Shown: positions 1-8,255 of the stretch, piece by piece | Layout: each line of letters opens with the position of its first letter | Position numbering within the stretch: position 1 is the first letter of the stretch | Notes under the pieces: model-generated | Database searches by the model: none | Told to the model about the DNA's origin: nothing | What the model saw: the letters and a program-made list of their open reading frames with translations, nothing else | Source: Massilia forsythiae | GTDB lineage: Bacteria > Pseudomonadota > Gammaproteobacteria > Burkholderiales > Burkholderiaceae_D | Direction of reading: 5' to 3' | NCBI RefSeq assembly: GCF_012849555.1 | Contig: NZ_CP051685.1 | Span: 3,038,001-3,102,000 of the forward strand | Length of the DNA: 64,000 nucleotides | Program-made: the position numbers and the translations under genes

Positions 1-830
1 AACTCGAAACCTTCGGAACCATCGCCGCCCAGGCGGCGCGCGGTGAGATTTCCTTCCCGACCAGCGTGAACGCCGTGCTGCGCCTGCAGCAGGCGCTGAA
101 CGATCCGGATTGCCACCTGGAGGAAGCGATCCGCCTGGTGCTGGGCGAACCGCAGCTGGCGGCGCGCACCGTGGCGCTGGCCAACACGTCCGCCTTCAAT
201 CCCGGCGGCCACCCGATTACCAACGTGCGCGCCGCCGTCACCCGCGTCGGCTACCGCAACCTGCAGATGCTGGTGACGAGCCTGATCGTGCGCCAGTTCG
301 GCAGCCGCATCGCCGATCCCAATCTGCGCGCCAAGTGCGAACAATTGTGGGAGCACACGGTGCAGGTGGCCGCCCTGGCCAGCGTGTTCGCGCGCCGCGT
401 CACCTTCGTCAACCCGGACACCGCGTTGTTCGCCGGCATCGTGCACGAGGTCGGCGGCTTCTACCTGTTGTCGCGCGCCGACGGCTTTCCCGGCCTGCTC
501 GACGAAGACCCGGAAAAATGGGCGGAACTGTGCGAAGACGTGGTCACGCGCGAGGTGGCGCGCAAGCTGGCGCTGCCCGAGCCGGTGGCCGACGTCGTGT
601 TCCAGCTGCGCGGCGGCTGGCTGCAGATGCCGCCGGCCTCGCTGCTCGACACGCTGCTGATGGCCAACATGTACGCCACCGTGCCGTCGCCCCTGGGCAC
701 GGCCCCGGCGCCGCTGCCGGAACACAGTGAAAGCGTGCTGGACTACCTGGTGGACGAAGCCACGCTGCAGGTCATCATCGAGGAAGCCGCCGTCATCAGC
801 GAATCGATGGAGCAGGCGACGCTGGTTTGA
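1..830 (+). CDS. HDOD domain protein, 5' end outside the window
   Basis: The frame is open from base 3 through the left edge, so the gene starts before the window and only its C-terminal ~275 residues are seen. The visible part matches an HDOD domain: a helical HD-related fold without the catalytic HD pair, found in bacterial signalling proteins. Supporting segments are LVLGEPQLAARTVALANTSA, the GYRNLQMLVTSLIVRQF helix and GIVHEVGGFYLL. HDOD proteins usually act as cytoplasmic scaffolds tied to c-di-GMP, chemotaxis or motility. Nothing here identifies the partner. The GTG at 66 is internal to the domain and is unlikely to be the true start. It stops at TGA 828-830 with no co-directional gene close behind. 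Confidence 0.8.
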   Translation, partial: LETFGTIAAQAARGEISFPTSVNAVLRLQQALNDPDCHLEEAIRLVLGEPQLAARTVALANTSAFNPGGHPITNVRAAVTRVGYRNLQMLVTSLIVRQFGSRIADPNLRAKCEQLWEHTVQVAALASVFARRVTFVNPDTALFAGIVHEVGGFYLLSRADGFPGLLDEDPEKWAELCEDVVTREVARKLALPEPVADVVFQLRGGWLQMPPASLLDTLLMANMYATVPSPLGTAPAPLPEHSESVLDYLVDEATLQVIIEEAAVISESMEQATLV

Positions 831-913
831 AAATCGATTCTTGTGCACGCATGCCTGTACTGTCCCTAGTGATGTTCATTGCTGCGTGAAGTAATTACCG
901 ATAGCAGAGAAAC

Positions 914-945
914 CGTCGTCCCCGCGCAGGTGGGGACCCAAGCTG
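914..945 (+). repeat. REP-like palindrome, copy A
   Basis: Imperfect inverted repeat with core GTCCCCGCGCAGGTGGGGAC followed by CCAAGCTG. It is one of ten related copies in this window, all intergenic. It sits between the HDOD gene and the convergent MFS gene. Confidence 0.8.
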
Positions 946-961
946 ACACGGCAAGATCCTA

Positions 962-2131
962 TCAAGCCAGCACACCTGCATCGCTGCGGCGCCCATGCGC
1001 CACCATCGCCAGCGCCAACCCCAGCCCGCACAGCGCCAATCCCACCGCCACCCACTGCGGCGAGGTGTACGAAAACCCCAGCGTCAGCGGAATCCCGCCC
1101 AGGAACGCCCCGGTGGCATTGCCGATATTGAACCCCGACTGCCCCAGCGACGAGCCCAGCATCTCGGCTTCGCGCGACTCTTCGATCAGCAGGATCTGGA
1201 TCGACGGCCCCAGTGCCAGCGCATTGGCGCCGACTGCGAACGCCAGCACCACCATCGCCGCCTGCGAACGCGCCAGCACGGCGGTCAGGCCCAGCAGCAC
1301 CGCCATCGTGACCAGCAGGATGATGATGGCGCGCAGCGGCGCCACCCGGTCGGCCAGCCTGCCGCCCAGGTTCACGCCGAAGGTCATGCCGACGCCGACC
1401 ACGATCATGATCATCGGGATCATGTTGGCGTGGAAGCCGGACACGTCGGTCAGCAGCGGCGCGATGTAGCTCAGCCAGGCGAACAGGCCGCCGGTGCCGA
1501 TCGAGGTGATGCCCAGTGCCAGCCACAGCTTCGGGTTGCGGAAGATGCGCAAGTCGTTGCGCAAGCCGGCGCCCGGCGTCCCGGCGAACCACGGCACCAG
1601 CTTGTGCAGCATGACGGCGGCGGCCAGGCCGATGGCGGCCACGATCAGGAACACGATGCGCCAGCTCATGTTATGACCGAGCCAGGTGCCGGCCGGCACG
1701 CCGACCACGTTGGCCAGCGTCAGCCCGGAAAACATGCTGGCCAGCGCCGCCGCTTCCTTGCCCTTGTCCGCCAGGCGCGTCGCCACCACGGCGCCGACGC
1801 CGAAGAAGGCGCCGTGCGGCAAGCCGGCCAGGAAGCGGCACAGCAGCACGGTCTGGAAATTCGGCGCGAACGCCGACAGCGCATTGAACACCGCGAACAG
1901 CAGCATGAACCAGATCAGCACGCTGCGCGGCGGACGGTGTCCCAGCATGCCGACCAGCGTCGGCGCACCGACCACCACGCCGACCGCATAGGCCGAGATC
2001 AGGTAGCCCGCCTGCGGAATGGTGGCGTGCAGGTCGCGCGCGATGTCGGGCAGGATGCCCATCATGACGAATTCCGTCATGCCGATACCGAAACCGCCGA
2101 GGGCCAGCGGAGCCAGGCTTTTCTTGATCAT
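962..2131 (-). CDS. MFS transporter, DHA1/AraJ-like
   Basis: This 389-residue inner-membrane protein has twelve predicted hydrophobic segments and belongs to the major facilitator superfamily, drug:H+ antiporter-1 group. The N-terminal LALGGFGIGMTEFVMMGILP and the following VGVVVGAPTLVG are typical of AraJ/YdhP-type sugar or drug exporters. The substrate cannot be read from sequence. I start it at the ATG at 2131 (MIKKSLAPLALGG), because residues added by an upstream in-frame ATG (2188) are Arg-rich and unlike a transporter N-terminus. It is monocistronic; the YigZ-family gene upstream is on the same strand but about 130 bases away. It converges with the HDOD gene across a REP-like repeat. 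Confidence 0.85.
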   Translation of the reverse strand: MIKKSLAPLALGGFGIGMTEFVMMGILPDIARDLHATIPQAGYLISAYAVGVVVGAPTLVGMLGHRPPRSVLIWFMLLFAVFNALSAFAPNFQTVLLCRFLAGLPHGAFFGVGAVVATRLADKGKEAAALASMFSGLTLANVVGVPAGTWLGHNMSWRIVFLIVAAIGLAAAVMLHKLVPWFAGTPGAGLRNDLRIFRNPKLWLALGITSIGTGGLFAWLSYIAPLLTDVSGFHANMIPMIMIVVGVGMTFGVNLGGRLADRVAPLRAIIILLVTMAVLLGLTAVLARSQAAMVVLAFAVGANALALGPSIQILLIEESREAEMLGSSLGQSGFNIGNATGAFLGGIPLTLGFSYTSPQWVAVGLALCGLGLALAMVAHGRRSDAGVLA

Positions 2132-2263
2132 GGATGTTCTTCGTGTGAGGAGGCACGCGCGGGCGCGCGTGCGGGAAAGGTCGGCCACTATAGCCGTTCA
2201 TGCAGGCTGCGTCCGCTTTTGAGTCGTGATGTCGGGTATTACGCCGGATGATGGGGCGCCGGC

Positions 2264-2881
2264 TCAGCCGCCGTGCCCGTCGTCCGGGTCGTCCGCCTCG
2301 TTGCGCCAGGCGATGCGGCCGTTGCCGGCCTCGTTCAGGCGCGCCACCAGCGCAGGGGCCCTGTCCTCGGGAAGCGAAAACACGAAGCCGACAACGTCCA
2401 GGTGATCCACCTGTTCCAGCACCGCACCGGCCAGGTCCAGTTCGCGCCGCAGCAAGCCTTCGAGCGGGTAGGGCGCGCTGCAGCGCAGCCGCCGCTGGCG
2501 CACGATGGCGACCTTGTGCGCGGCCAGCAGCGCCTGCGCTACGCTGTCGGTGTAGGCGCGCACCAGTCCGCCCGCGCCCAGCTTGACGCCGCCGAAGTAG
2601 CGCACCACGGTGGCCAGCACGCCGTCCAGGTCCTGGTGGCGCAGCACGTCCAGCATCGGCCGCCCGGCGGTGCCGCTCGGCTCACCGTCGTCGACCGCGG
2701 CCGAGTGGCCGCCGGCCAGCAGCGCCCAGCACACATGCGCGGCACCCGGATGCCGGGCGCGCAGGCCCGCAACCACCTGCTGCGCGCCGGCGCGGTCCGG
2801 CATCGGTTGCACGCAGGCGATGAAGCGGCTCTTCTTGATGAGCAGCTCGTGGTGGGCGGGGGCGAGGAGGGTTTGGGGCAT
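2264..2881 (-). CDS. YigZ/IMPACT family protein
   Basis: The 205-residue protein matches the UPF0029/IMPACT family (E. coli YigZ). The N-terminal domain (about residues 10-120) carries KKSRFIACVQPM, the AGGHSAAVDDGEPSGTAGRP stretch and VVRYFGGVKLGAGGLVRAY, the family's most conserved blocks. A smaller ferredoxin-like C-terminal domain follows. Eukaryotic IMPACT acts on Gcn2 activation. The bacterial proteins are ribosome- or nucleic-acid-associated with unsettled function, and I assign none. The length is normal. It ends near the MFS start region and begins just left of a hairpin that follows tRNA-Lys. Confidence 0.88.
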   Translation of the reverse strand: MPQTLLAPAHHELLIKKSRFIACVQPMPDRAGAQQVVAGLRARHPGAAHVCWALLAGGHSAAVDDGEPSGTAGRPMLDVLRHQDLDGVLATVVRYFGGVKLGAGGLVRAYTDSVAQALLAAHKVAIVRQRRLRCSAPYPLEGLLRRELDLAGAVLEQVDHLDVVGFVFSLPEDRAPALVARLNEAGNGRIAWRNEADDPDDGHGG

Positions 2882-2897
2882 GGGAGGCTGGAAACGA

Positions 2898-2923
2898 CAA
2901 CGCCAACCCGGAGGTTGGCGTTG
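2898..2923 (-). terminator. Hairpin downstream of the first tRNA-Lys
   Basis: An 11-bp perfect stem (2898-2908 with 2913-2923, loop CGGA) lies 26 bases past the tRNA 3' end on the minus strand. There is no clear U-tract, so it may be a processing or weak termination hairpin. It contains the same AACGCC core as the hairpins behind the other two tRNA-Lys copies. Confidence 0.5.
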
Positions 2924-2949
2924 CGGTCAAGTGCTTGATACCAAATTCT

Positions 2950-3025
2950 TGGTAGGCCGTGCGGGATTCGAACCTGCGACCAACGGATTAAAAGTCCGCT
3001 GCTCTACCAGCTGAGCTAACGACCC
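2950..3025 (-). tRNA. tRNA-Lys (UUU), copy 1
   Basis: 76 bases with encoded CCA at 2950-2952. The anticodon loop reads CTTTTAA, giving UUU. D-loop AGCTCAGCTGGTAGAGC and T-loop GGTTCGAATCC are intact. A TATAAT box and a TTGGCC -35 lie directly upstream. Confidence 0.97.
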
Positions 3026-3035
3026 GACGGACGGC

Positions 3036-3064
3036 ATTATAGCGGCTCGCACGCCATTGGCCAA
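3036..3064 (-). promoter_or_regulatory. Promoter of tRNA-Lys copy 1
   Basis: On the minus strand a perfect TATAAT (3036-3041) is preceded by TTGGCC (3059-3064) with a 17-base spacer, ten bases before the tRNA. Confidence 0.65.
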
Positions 3065-3217
3065 GCGTTTAGTGAAATTTGGCAACAATCAAGCGATTTT
3101 ACTGGAAGTCGAGGGGCAAGGGCTGGTTCCAAGGCTGCCATCCGCAATACCGAATGGATAAAAAGATTATCAAAAAGAATTTTCTTTCTAGAATTATTGT
3201 TGTATTATTGCATCTTT

Positions 3218-3223
3218 TATAAT
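3218..3223 (+). promoter_or_regulatory. -10 box of the PEP-CTERM gene
   Basis: TATAAT lies in a very AT-rich stretch, with TTATTG at 3194-3199 (18-base spacer) as a possible -35. The box is only 14 bases before the ATG, so the leader would be short. AGAGAG at 3227-3232 is the likely ribosome binding site. Confidence 0.45.
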
Positions 3224-3237
3224 AATAGAGAGAGTTC

Positions 3238-3960
3238 ATGAAAGCCGTTGTTTCAATTCTGGCTACAGGTCTGGCTTTAAGTTTGAGTGCAGGTGCCAAT
3301 GCATCCGTTGTCAAATACGCGTACAAGGCGAAGGTTTCTTCGATTCGTGAGAAAGACATCGTGACCGGCAATTTCTACAACGTCGATCGCAGCGATTTCG
3401 CCGAAAAACCCGTAGCGATCGGCGACATCATCACCGGCTTCTTCCAATACGACACCGACGTCCCGTTGAGCCGTTTCCAACCGCAGCAAACGGCAGGGTC
3501 GGAGGATCTGTCTTATGATTCCGGAGCAACCGATTTCATCAGCTACTACGACACCATGACGGGGCTGGCATTCGAATCGATGCTTTCCTTGAACTGGTTG
3601 GGCGCGACCTTCGTTACCAATAGTGCTCCGGCTGTCGGCACTTATGCATATGCACCGGATACTTTTGACATGAAACGTTCAGCATACGGAGATGTGTTCT
3701 ACAAATCGGCATATATCAGTCTGTACAACTTTAGGGGCAACGTTTTCGACAATGCCTCCATTCCAGCATCGCTGAGTCTCGCTTCGTTTTCGTATGCGCA
3801 TATCAATAGTTCTTTTCTGCGCACGAACGACGACGGCTTCATGATGTTTTCGTCCGATTTGACCGCACTGGAACAGGTCGATGTGCCCGAGCCGAGCAGC
3901 ACAATGCTGTTCGCAGCGGCGGGTCTGGCATTGTTCGGCTTGAGAAGGAAGCGCGGCTGA
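3238..3960 (+). CDS. PEP-CTERM sorting domain protein
   Basis: The 240-residue protein has an N-terminal signal peptide (MKAVVSILATGLALSLSAGA) and a C-terminal PEP-CTERM tripartite signal: VPEPSS, a hydrophobic helix and a basic RRKRG end. In this system the exosortase/EpsH machinery processes such proteins at the inner membrane for export to the surface or exopolysaccharide. The middle has no domain I recognise; it is rich in Tyr, Ser and Asp, as expected of a secreted protein. The gene is visibly AT-richer than its neighbours and sits between tRNA-Lys copies 1 and 2, which suggests insertion or transfer. No exosortase gene is in the window. Confidence 0.85.
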   Translation: MKAVVSILATGLALSLSAGANASVVKYAYKAKVSSIREKDIVTGNFYNVDRSDFAEKPVAIGDIITGFFQYDTDVPLSRFQPQQTAGSEDLSYDSGATDFISYYDTMTGLAFESMLSLNWLGATFVTNSAPAVGTYAYAPDTFDMKRSAYGDVFYKSAYISLYNFRGNVFDNASIPASLSLASFSYAHINSSFLRTNDDGFMMFSSDLTALEQVDVPEPSSTMLFAAAGLALFGLRRKRG

Positions 3961-4038
3961 ACGTTGCATCACGATCGCGGTGCGCAGCCTGGTCGGAAGC
4001 AATATGCCGGCTGGGCAGTGTAGGCGGCATGCAATAAA

Positions 4039-4068
4039 AAACGCCAGGCAGCGATGCCTGGCGTTTTT
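4039..4068 (-). terminator. Bidirectional terminator between tRNA-Lys 2 and the PEP-CTERM gene
   Basis: Stem ACGCCAGGCA (4041-4050) pairs with TGCCTGGCGT (4055-4064) around a GCGA loop. A-tract and T-tract flank it on both sides, so it can end both the tRNA transcript and the PEP-CTERM transcript. Confidence 0.85.
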
Positions 4069-4102
4069 CGTTTACGGCGACGGTGCTGGCGCCTGAATTC
4101 TT

Positions 4103-4178
4103 TGGTAGGCCGTGCGGGATTCGAACCTGCGACCAACGGATTAAAAGTCCGCTGCTCTACCAGCTGAGCTAACGACCC
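4103..4178 (-). tRNA. tRNA-Lys (UUU), copy 2
   Basis: The sequence is identical to copy 1 over all 76 bases, with CCA encoded at 4103-4105. It has its own TATAAT promoter and terminator. Confidence 0.97.
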
Positions 4179-4190
4179 GAAGAAGGCGGC

Positions 4191-4218
4191 ATTATAGCGG
4201 TTCGGCGGCGCTTGCCAA
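4191..4218 (-). promoter_or_regulatory. Promoter of tRNA-Lys copy 2
   Basis: On the minus strand TATAAT (4191-4196) with TTGGCA (4213-4218) at a 16-base spacer: a near-consensus sigma-70 promoter. Confidence 0.65.
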
Positions 4219-4340
4219 GTGCTTTTTCAAGCGACGGCGGGTTTGCCATGGCATGCCCGTGCCTGGCGCTGCTGCCGCCTCAATCCGCTGCACCGCGGCC
4301 CGGCCGCTTGTGCGACGCCAGCTGGAGGGTTGCAAAAACA

Positions 4341-4367
4341 AAAACGCCAAGCGAATGCCTGGCGTTT
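4341..4367 (-). terminator. Terminator of tRNA-Lys copy 3
   Basis: Stem AACGCCA / TGGCGTT with a short mismatched top. On the minus strand it is followed by a run of U residues (TTTTTGTTTTTG). Confidence 0.7.
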
Positions 4368-4387
4368 TCATCTACTGCAGAATTCTT

Positions 4388-4463
4388 TGGTAGGCCGTGC
4401 GGGATTCGAACCTGCGACCAACGGATTAAAAGTCCGCTGCTCTACCAGCTGAGCTAACGACCC
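4388..4463 (-). tRNA. tRNA-Lys (UUU), copy 3
   Basis: The third identical 76-base copy, CCA at 4388-4390. A TATAAT box at 4477-4482 (minus strand) precedes it, but the -35 region is poor. Confidence 0.97.
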
Positions 4464-4530
4464 GAAGAAGGCATGCATTATAGCTGGCCGTTTTGACTTG
4501 CGCTAGAGGCGACGTGAAAAATCACGGCAG

Positions 4531-6333
4531 CTAGTGCGATGTCGTGGTCTTCAATACTTCCTCGGCCGTGGTCACGCCCTCGATCACCTTGAAGGCGCCG
4601 GCAAGGCGCAGCGGCTTCATGCCGTCGGCCATGCTCTGGCGGCGCAGGGCGGCGAGGTCGGTGTCTTCCTGGATCAGGCGCGTGAACGCCTCGGTAACGG
4701 TGGCCAGTTCGTACAGGCCGGTGCGGCCGCGGTAGCCGGTCTGGCGGCATTCCGGGCAGCCGATCGGACGGTACACGGTCGCCGGCTTCGGGATCTTCCA
4801 AGCACCGCCGATGCTGTTCCAGACGTCGTCGTTGAGTTCGCCGTCCGGCGACTTGCAGTGCGGGCACAGCGTGCGCACCAGGCGCTGGGCCATGATGCCG
4901 ATCAGCGTCGCTTCCAGCAGGTAGTGCGGCACGCCCAGTTCCAGCAGGCGCATCACCGCCGAGGGCGCGTCGTTGGTGTGCAGCGTCGACAGCACCAGGT
5001 GGCCGGTCAGCGCCGCCTGGATCGCCATCTCGGCGGTTTCCAGGTCGCGGATCTCGCCGACCATGATGATGTCCGGGTCCTGGCGCATCAGCGCGCGCAC
5101 GCCGTCGGCGAACGACAGGTCGATGCCCGGCTGCACCTGCATCTGGTTAAACGCCGCTTCCACCATCTCGATCGGGTCTTCGACCGTGCACACGTTGACT
5201 TCGCTGGTGGCGAGCGCTTTCAGCGTGGTGTACAGGGTCGTGGTCTTGCCGGAGCCGGTCGGGCCGGTGACCAGGATGATACCGTGCGGGCGCTTGGTGA
5301 GCGCATCCCAGCGCTGCGCATCCTCCGGCGGAAAACCGAGTTCGGGCAGGGTCTTGACCACCACTTCCGGGTCGAAGATGCGCATCACCAGCTTTTCGCC
5401 GAAGGCGGTCGGCATGGTCGACAGGCGCAGCTCGACCTCCTGTCCCGTGTTTGTCCGGGTCTTGATGCGGCCGTCCTGCGGGCGGCGTTTTTCGATCACG
5501 TCCATCCGTCCCAGCAGCTTGATGCGCGCCGTCATCGCCAGCATCACCACGGCCGGCACCTGGTAGACCTGGTGCAGCACGCCGTCGATGCGGAAGCGGA
5601 TGGCGCCGGCGTCGCGCTTCGGTTCCAGGTGGATGTCCGAGGCGCGCTGCTCGAAGGCGTAGCTCCACAGCCAGTCGACGATATTGACGATGTGCTGGTC
5701 GTTGGCGTCGACCTGCTTGTTCAGCTTGCCCAGTTCGACCAGTTGCTCGAAGTTGTTGCGCAGCGCCAGGTCCTGGCCGTTCGACTTGTTGGCATCGCGG
5801 ATCGACTTCGCCAGGCTGAAGAACTGCGAGATGTATTGCGCGATGTCGAGCGGATTGGCGATCACCAAGTCGATGCGGCGGCGCGAGATGCGCGCGATCT
5901 CGTCCTGCCATTCGGTGTGGAAGGGGTCGGCACTGGCTACCAGCAGCGTGCCCGGCCCCAGTTCCACCGGCAGGATGTTGAAGCGCGCGGCGTAGCTGGC
6001 CGACATCACGTCGGCCACCTTGGTGAAGTCGATCTTCAATGGATCGATGCGCAGGAAGGGCAGGCCGATCTTGGCGGCGCACCATTCGCTCAGCAGGTCC
6101 AGCGTCAGCAGTTTATGGGGCGCCTTGCCGGAGACGATCTTGCACTGGGCGATGGCCGTCAGCGGGTGCATCGAGCCGGCCGCCGCCTTGAGGATGCCCT
6201 GCGCCTGGGCGAAATGCGGCTTCACCGTCGACTTGTCGACGATGCCGTCGGCCAGCAGCCAGGAAAACAGGGTTTGCAGGTCGAGCGTTTTCGGCTTGGC
6301 TTTGGGCGCGGTGGCGGTGGCGGTGGTGTTCAT
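4531..6333 (-). CDS. GspE/PulE/PilB-family secretion ATPase
   Basis: A 600-residue AAA-type ATPase of the type II secretion / type IV pilus assembly family. The N-terminal MshEN-like region (about 20-180) contains the HPLTAIAQ and LSEWCAAKIGLPFLRIDPLK stretches. The ATPase core has Walker A GPTGSGKTT (357-365), an Asp box, Walker B DIIMVGEIRD (421-430) and the His box TGHLVLSTLHTNDA (443-456). A zinc-binding tetracysteine, CPHC (490-493) and CPEC (526-529), is complete. It would energise pilus or pseudopilus polymerisation from the cytoplasmic face of the inner membrane. No pilin, secretin or platform gene is adjacent, so the cognate machine is elsewhere. ATG at 6333. Confidence 0.88.
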   Translation of the reverse strand: MNTTATATAPKAKPKTLDLQTLFSWLLADGIVDKSTVKPHFAQAQGILKAAAGSMHPLTAIAQCKIVSGKAPHKLLTLDLLSEWCAAKIGLPFLRIDPLKIDFTKVADVMSASYAARFNILPVELGPGTLLVASADPFHTEWQDEIARISRRRIDLVIANPLDIAQYISQFFSLAKSIRDANKSNGQDLALRNNFEQLVELGKLNKQVDANDQHIVNIVDWLWSYAFEQRASDIHLEPKRDAGAIRFRIDGVLHQVYQVPAVVMLAMTARIKLLGRMDVIEKRRPQDGRIKTRTNTGQEVELRLSTMPTAFGEKLVMRIFDPEVVVKTLPELGFPPEDAQRWDALTKRPHGIILVTGPTGSGKTTTLYTTLKALATSEVNVCTVEDPIEMVEAAFNQMQVQPGIDLSFADGVRALMRQDPDIIMVGEIRDLETAEMAIQAALTGHLVLSTLHTNDAPSAVMRLLELGVPHYLLEATLIGIMAQRLVRTLCPHCKSPDGELNDDVWNSIGGAWKIPKPATVYRPIGCPECRQTGYRGRTGLYELATVTEAFTRLIQEDTDLAALRRQSMADGMKPLRLAGAFKVIEGVTTAEEVLKTTTSH

Positions 6334-6358
6334 GAGAACGCTCGACGGTGGTGGAGGG

Positions 6359-7150
6359 CTAGCCGGCCTGCAACCCCGCCTGCAAGCCCTTGAGCCAGGC
6401 CTTGGCCGGCAGCTTGGTGGCGGCGGCGATGGCGGCGGCGCGTGCGGCCAGGCGCGCCGGATCGAGGTCCGGCCTGTCCTTGAAGCACAGTGCGACCACG
6501 TTGCCGTCGTGGACTTCGGGCAGGCAGATCACCTGGTCGAAGGCGAAGCGCATCGCCTTGATGTTCTTGGCGAAGCTGGGGTGGTCGCCGAACAAATTGA
6601 CGGTCATGATGCCGCCGTCCGCCAGGCAGGCTTCGCACGCTCGATAAAACTCGGGCGTGTCCAGCACCGGGCCGCGCGCGGTGGCGTCATATAAATCGCA
6701 CTGCAGGACGTCGAAGCGGCCGTGGTTGGCGTCGTCCAGCACGAAATCGAGCGCATCCATTTCCAGCACGCGCAATCGTTCGTCCTCGGGCGGCAGCTTG
6801 AACATCGAGGCGCAGATCGCGGTGACGGCCGGGTTCAGTTCGACCGCGGTCACGCTGGCTTCGGGGAAATGGCGGTAGCAGGCCTTGGTCAGCGTGGCGG
6901 CGCCCAGGCCGAGCTGGGCGATGGCGCGCGGCTGATCGATGAACAGCATCCAGGCCATCATCTGCTGGGCATATTCGAGTTCGGGCCAATCCGGCTTGCG
7001 GATGCGCATGGCACCTTGTACCCATTCGGTACCGAAGTGGAGATAGCGCACGCCGTCCTGTTCGGACAGGGTGACAGGGGCGAACTTGGGCTTGCGCGCG
7101 GGACGGCGCGAGGATTCGGCCTGTTCGATGGATTTGCGTTTGATGAGCAT
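6359..7150 (-). CDS. Spermidine-synthase-like (SAM-dependent methyltransferase fold) protein
   Basis: This 263-residue cytosolic protein has the Rossmann core of polyamine aminopropyltransferases: QLGLGAATLTKACYRHFP, then AVELNPAVTAIC for the nucleotide-binding acidic residue, and VLQCDLYDATARGP for the active-site loop. Bona fide spermidine synthases use a GGGDG motif; here the first loop is LGLGAATL, so polyamine synthesis is uncertain. I start it at ATG 7150 (MLIKRKSIEQ), since the in-frame extension upstream to 7255 is not protein-like. It lies 25 bases upstream of the secretion ATPase gene on the same strand, so the two may be cotranscribed. Confidence 0.78.
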   Translation of the reverse strand: MLIKRKSIEQAESSRRPARKPKFAPVTLSEQDGVRYLHFGTEWVQGAMRIRKPDWPELEYAQQMMAWMLFIDQPRAIAQLGLGAATLTKACYRHFPEASVTAVELNPAVTAICASMFKLPPEDERLRVLEMDALDFVLDDANHGRFDVLQCDLYDATARGPVLDTPEFYRACEACLADGGIMTVNLFGDHPSFAKNIKAMRFAFDQVICLPEVHDGNVVALCFKDRPDLDPARLAARAAAIAAATKLPAKAWLKGLQAGLQAG

Positions 7151-7303
7151 AGGACAGCCTGGAGGGAACGTCCTATTATCGATGCAGGTGCTTCTGTAGT
7201 GCAAGGGCACTACAGAAGCGTTGCAGGCATGTCTGGGAGGGGGCAGGCCATGCAAAAAAGCCGACGGCGCGGAGAAGGGGGCAGTTCCCCGCGCCGGAAG
7301 AGA

Positions 7304-7825
7304 TTACTGGTACTGATCCGGCTCGACCGACACGCGCAGGCGGATGCGGTTGCCCGGATCGCGGCCCATCACGGTGGTGTACGAACGCCCGCGGTAGTCG
7401 TAGGTGACGTCGTAGCCATTGGTGCGCTGCTCGACCGAATCGACGGTACGGCACTGGCGCACGGCCTGTTCCTGGGTCTGCGGCGCATAGTTGCGGCCGT
7501 CGTTGTCGACGCGGTCGCCGACCACGGCGCCGGCGATCGCACCGGCCGCGGCTGCCGCGACCTTGCCGTTGCCGCCGCCGACCTGGCTGCCCAGCAGGGC
7601 GCCGGCGATACCGCCGATCACGGAACCGCCCTGGCTGCGCTGCGGCTGGACCTGGTTCTGGACATATTCGGTGCGGCATTCCTGACGCGGGGTGCGCACT
7701 TGCTCGATGCGCGGCTGGACGCGGGTGACGCGGCCGTAGTCCTCGAAATTGTCGGCTTGAGCAGACGCCAGCGGCAGGGCGCACACGCCCACTGCTGCAA
7801 GAATCAGTTTGGCATTGAAGTTCAT
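7304..7825 (-). CDS. Glycine-zipper 2TM domain protein
   Basis: A 173-residue exported protein. It has a signal peptide (MNFNAKLILAAVGVCALPLASA), a Gln/Arg-rich periplasmic stretch with two cysteines, and a Gly/Ala-rich zipper (GGIAGALLGSQVGGG, then AGAIAGAVVGDRV, about residues 69-105). The C-terminal domain contains YDVTYDYRGRSYTTVMGRDPG. The family resembles the rickettsial 17-kDa antigen/SlyB envelope proteins. There is no lipobox cysteine. The start at 7825 is chosen because AGAGGT lies just upstream and the signal peptide follows at once. Role: probably cell-envelope integrity. Confidence 0.82.
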   Translation of the reverse strand: MNFNAKLILAAVGVCALPLASAQADNFEDYGRVTRVQPRIEQVRTPRQECRTEYVQNQVQPQRSQGGSVIGGIAGALLGSQVGGGNGKVAAAAAGAIAGAVVGDRVDNDGRNYAPQTQEQAVRQCRTVDSVEQRTNGYDVTYDYRGRSYTTVMGRDPGNRIRLRVSVEPDQYQ

Positions 7826-8255
7826 GTTCCTACCTCTTTCTGTGATCCGGGGATCGACACGGTATTGGTTGAAAAGGCGACTGCCACCACTGCATGGTAG
7901 CGCCAGTCCGGCACGTACGGTCAATCCACGTGGCAACAAAATGTAACAGGCAGTATGCATGTGATGACGACGTTTTAAGGGAAAATACGGTCAAAAAGGT
8001 ATAAACCAGGTAAAAAAGCCGAATTTTTTTATAAATATGCCCGGCTCGGCCATATTCGGGTTGATTCGACTATCACAAAACGTTACCCTTAGGAGATGCA
8101 GGGTTTTATTGGCGCGTGGAAACGAGACCAGGAGAAAGCGAACAAGCCCGACGCTTCCACAACAAACACGCGCTGGCGCCGGCTGACCAGACCGGGTGAT
8201 TTGAGGACACTCGAAAAACCGTCGCAGCAGGTTTCGAGGCTCCTATGAGGAAAAA
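7826..8255 (+). other. Intergenic region, no gene seen
   Basis: This is the divergent region between the glycine-zipper gene and the barstar gene. It contains an AT-rich block (about 7975-8085) suited to promoters and nothing else I can support. A four-codon reading frame (ATG 8245, M-R-K-K) ends at TGA overlapping the barstar ATG. Confidence 0.5.

Noticed and set aside
2950..4463. tRNA-Lys array as an integrative-element attachment site
   Set aside because: No integrase, no tRNA 3'-fragment repeat beyond the whole duplicated genes, and only one unusual gene between them.
6359..7255. Longer N-terminus for the spermidine-synthase-like protein
   Set aside because: The first 35 residues of the longer frame are Pro/Cys-rich and not conserved in style; ATG 7150 is a better start.
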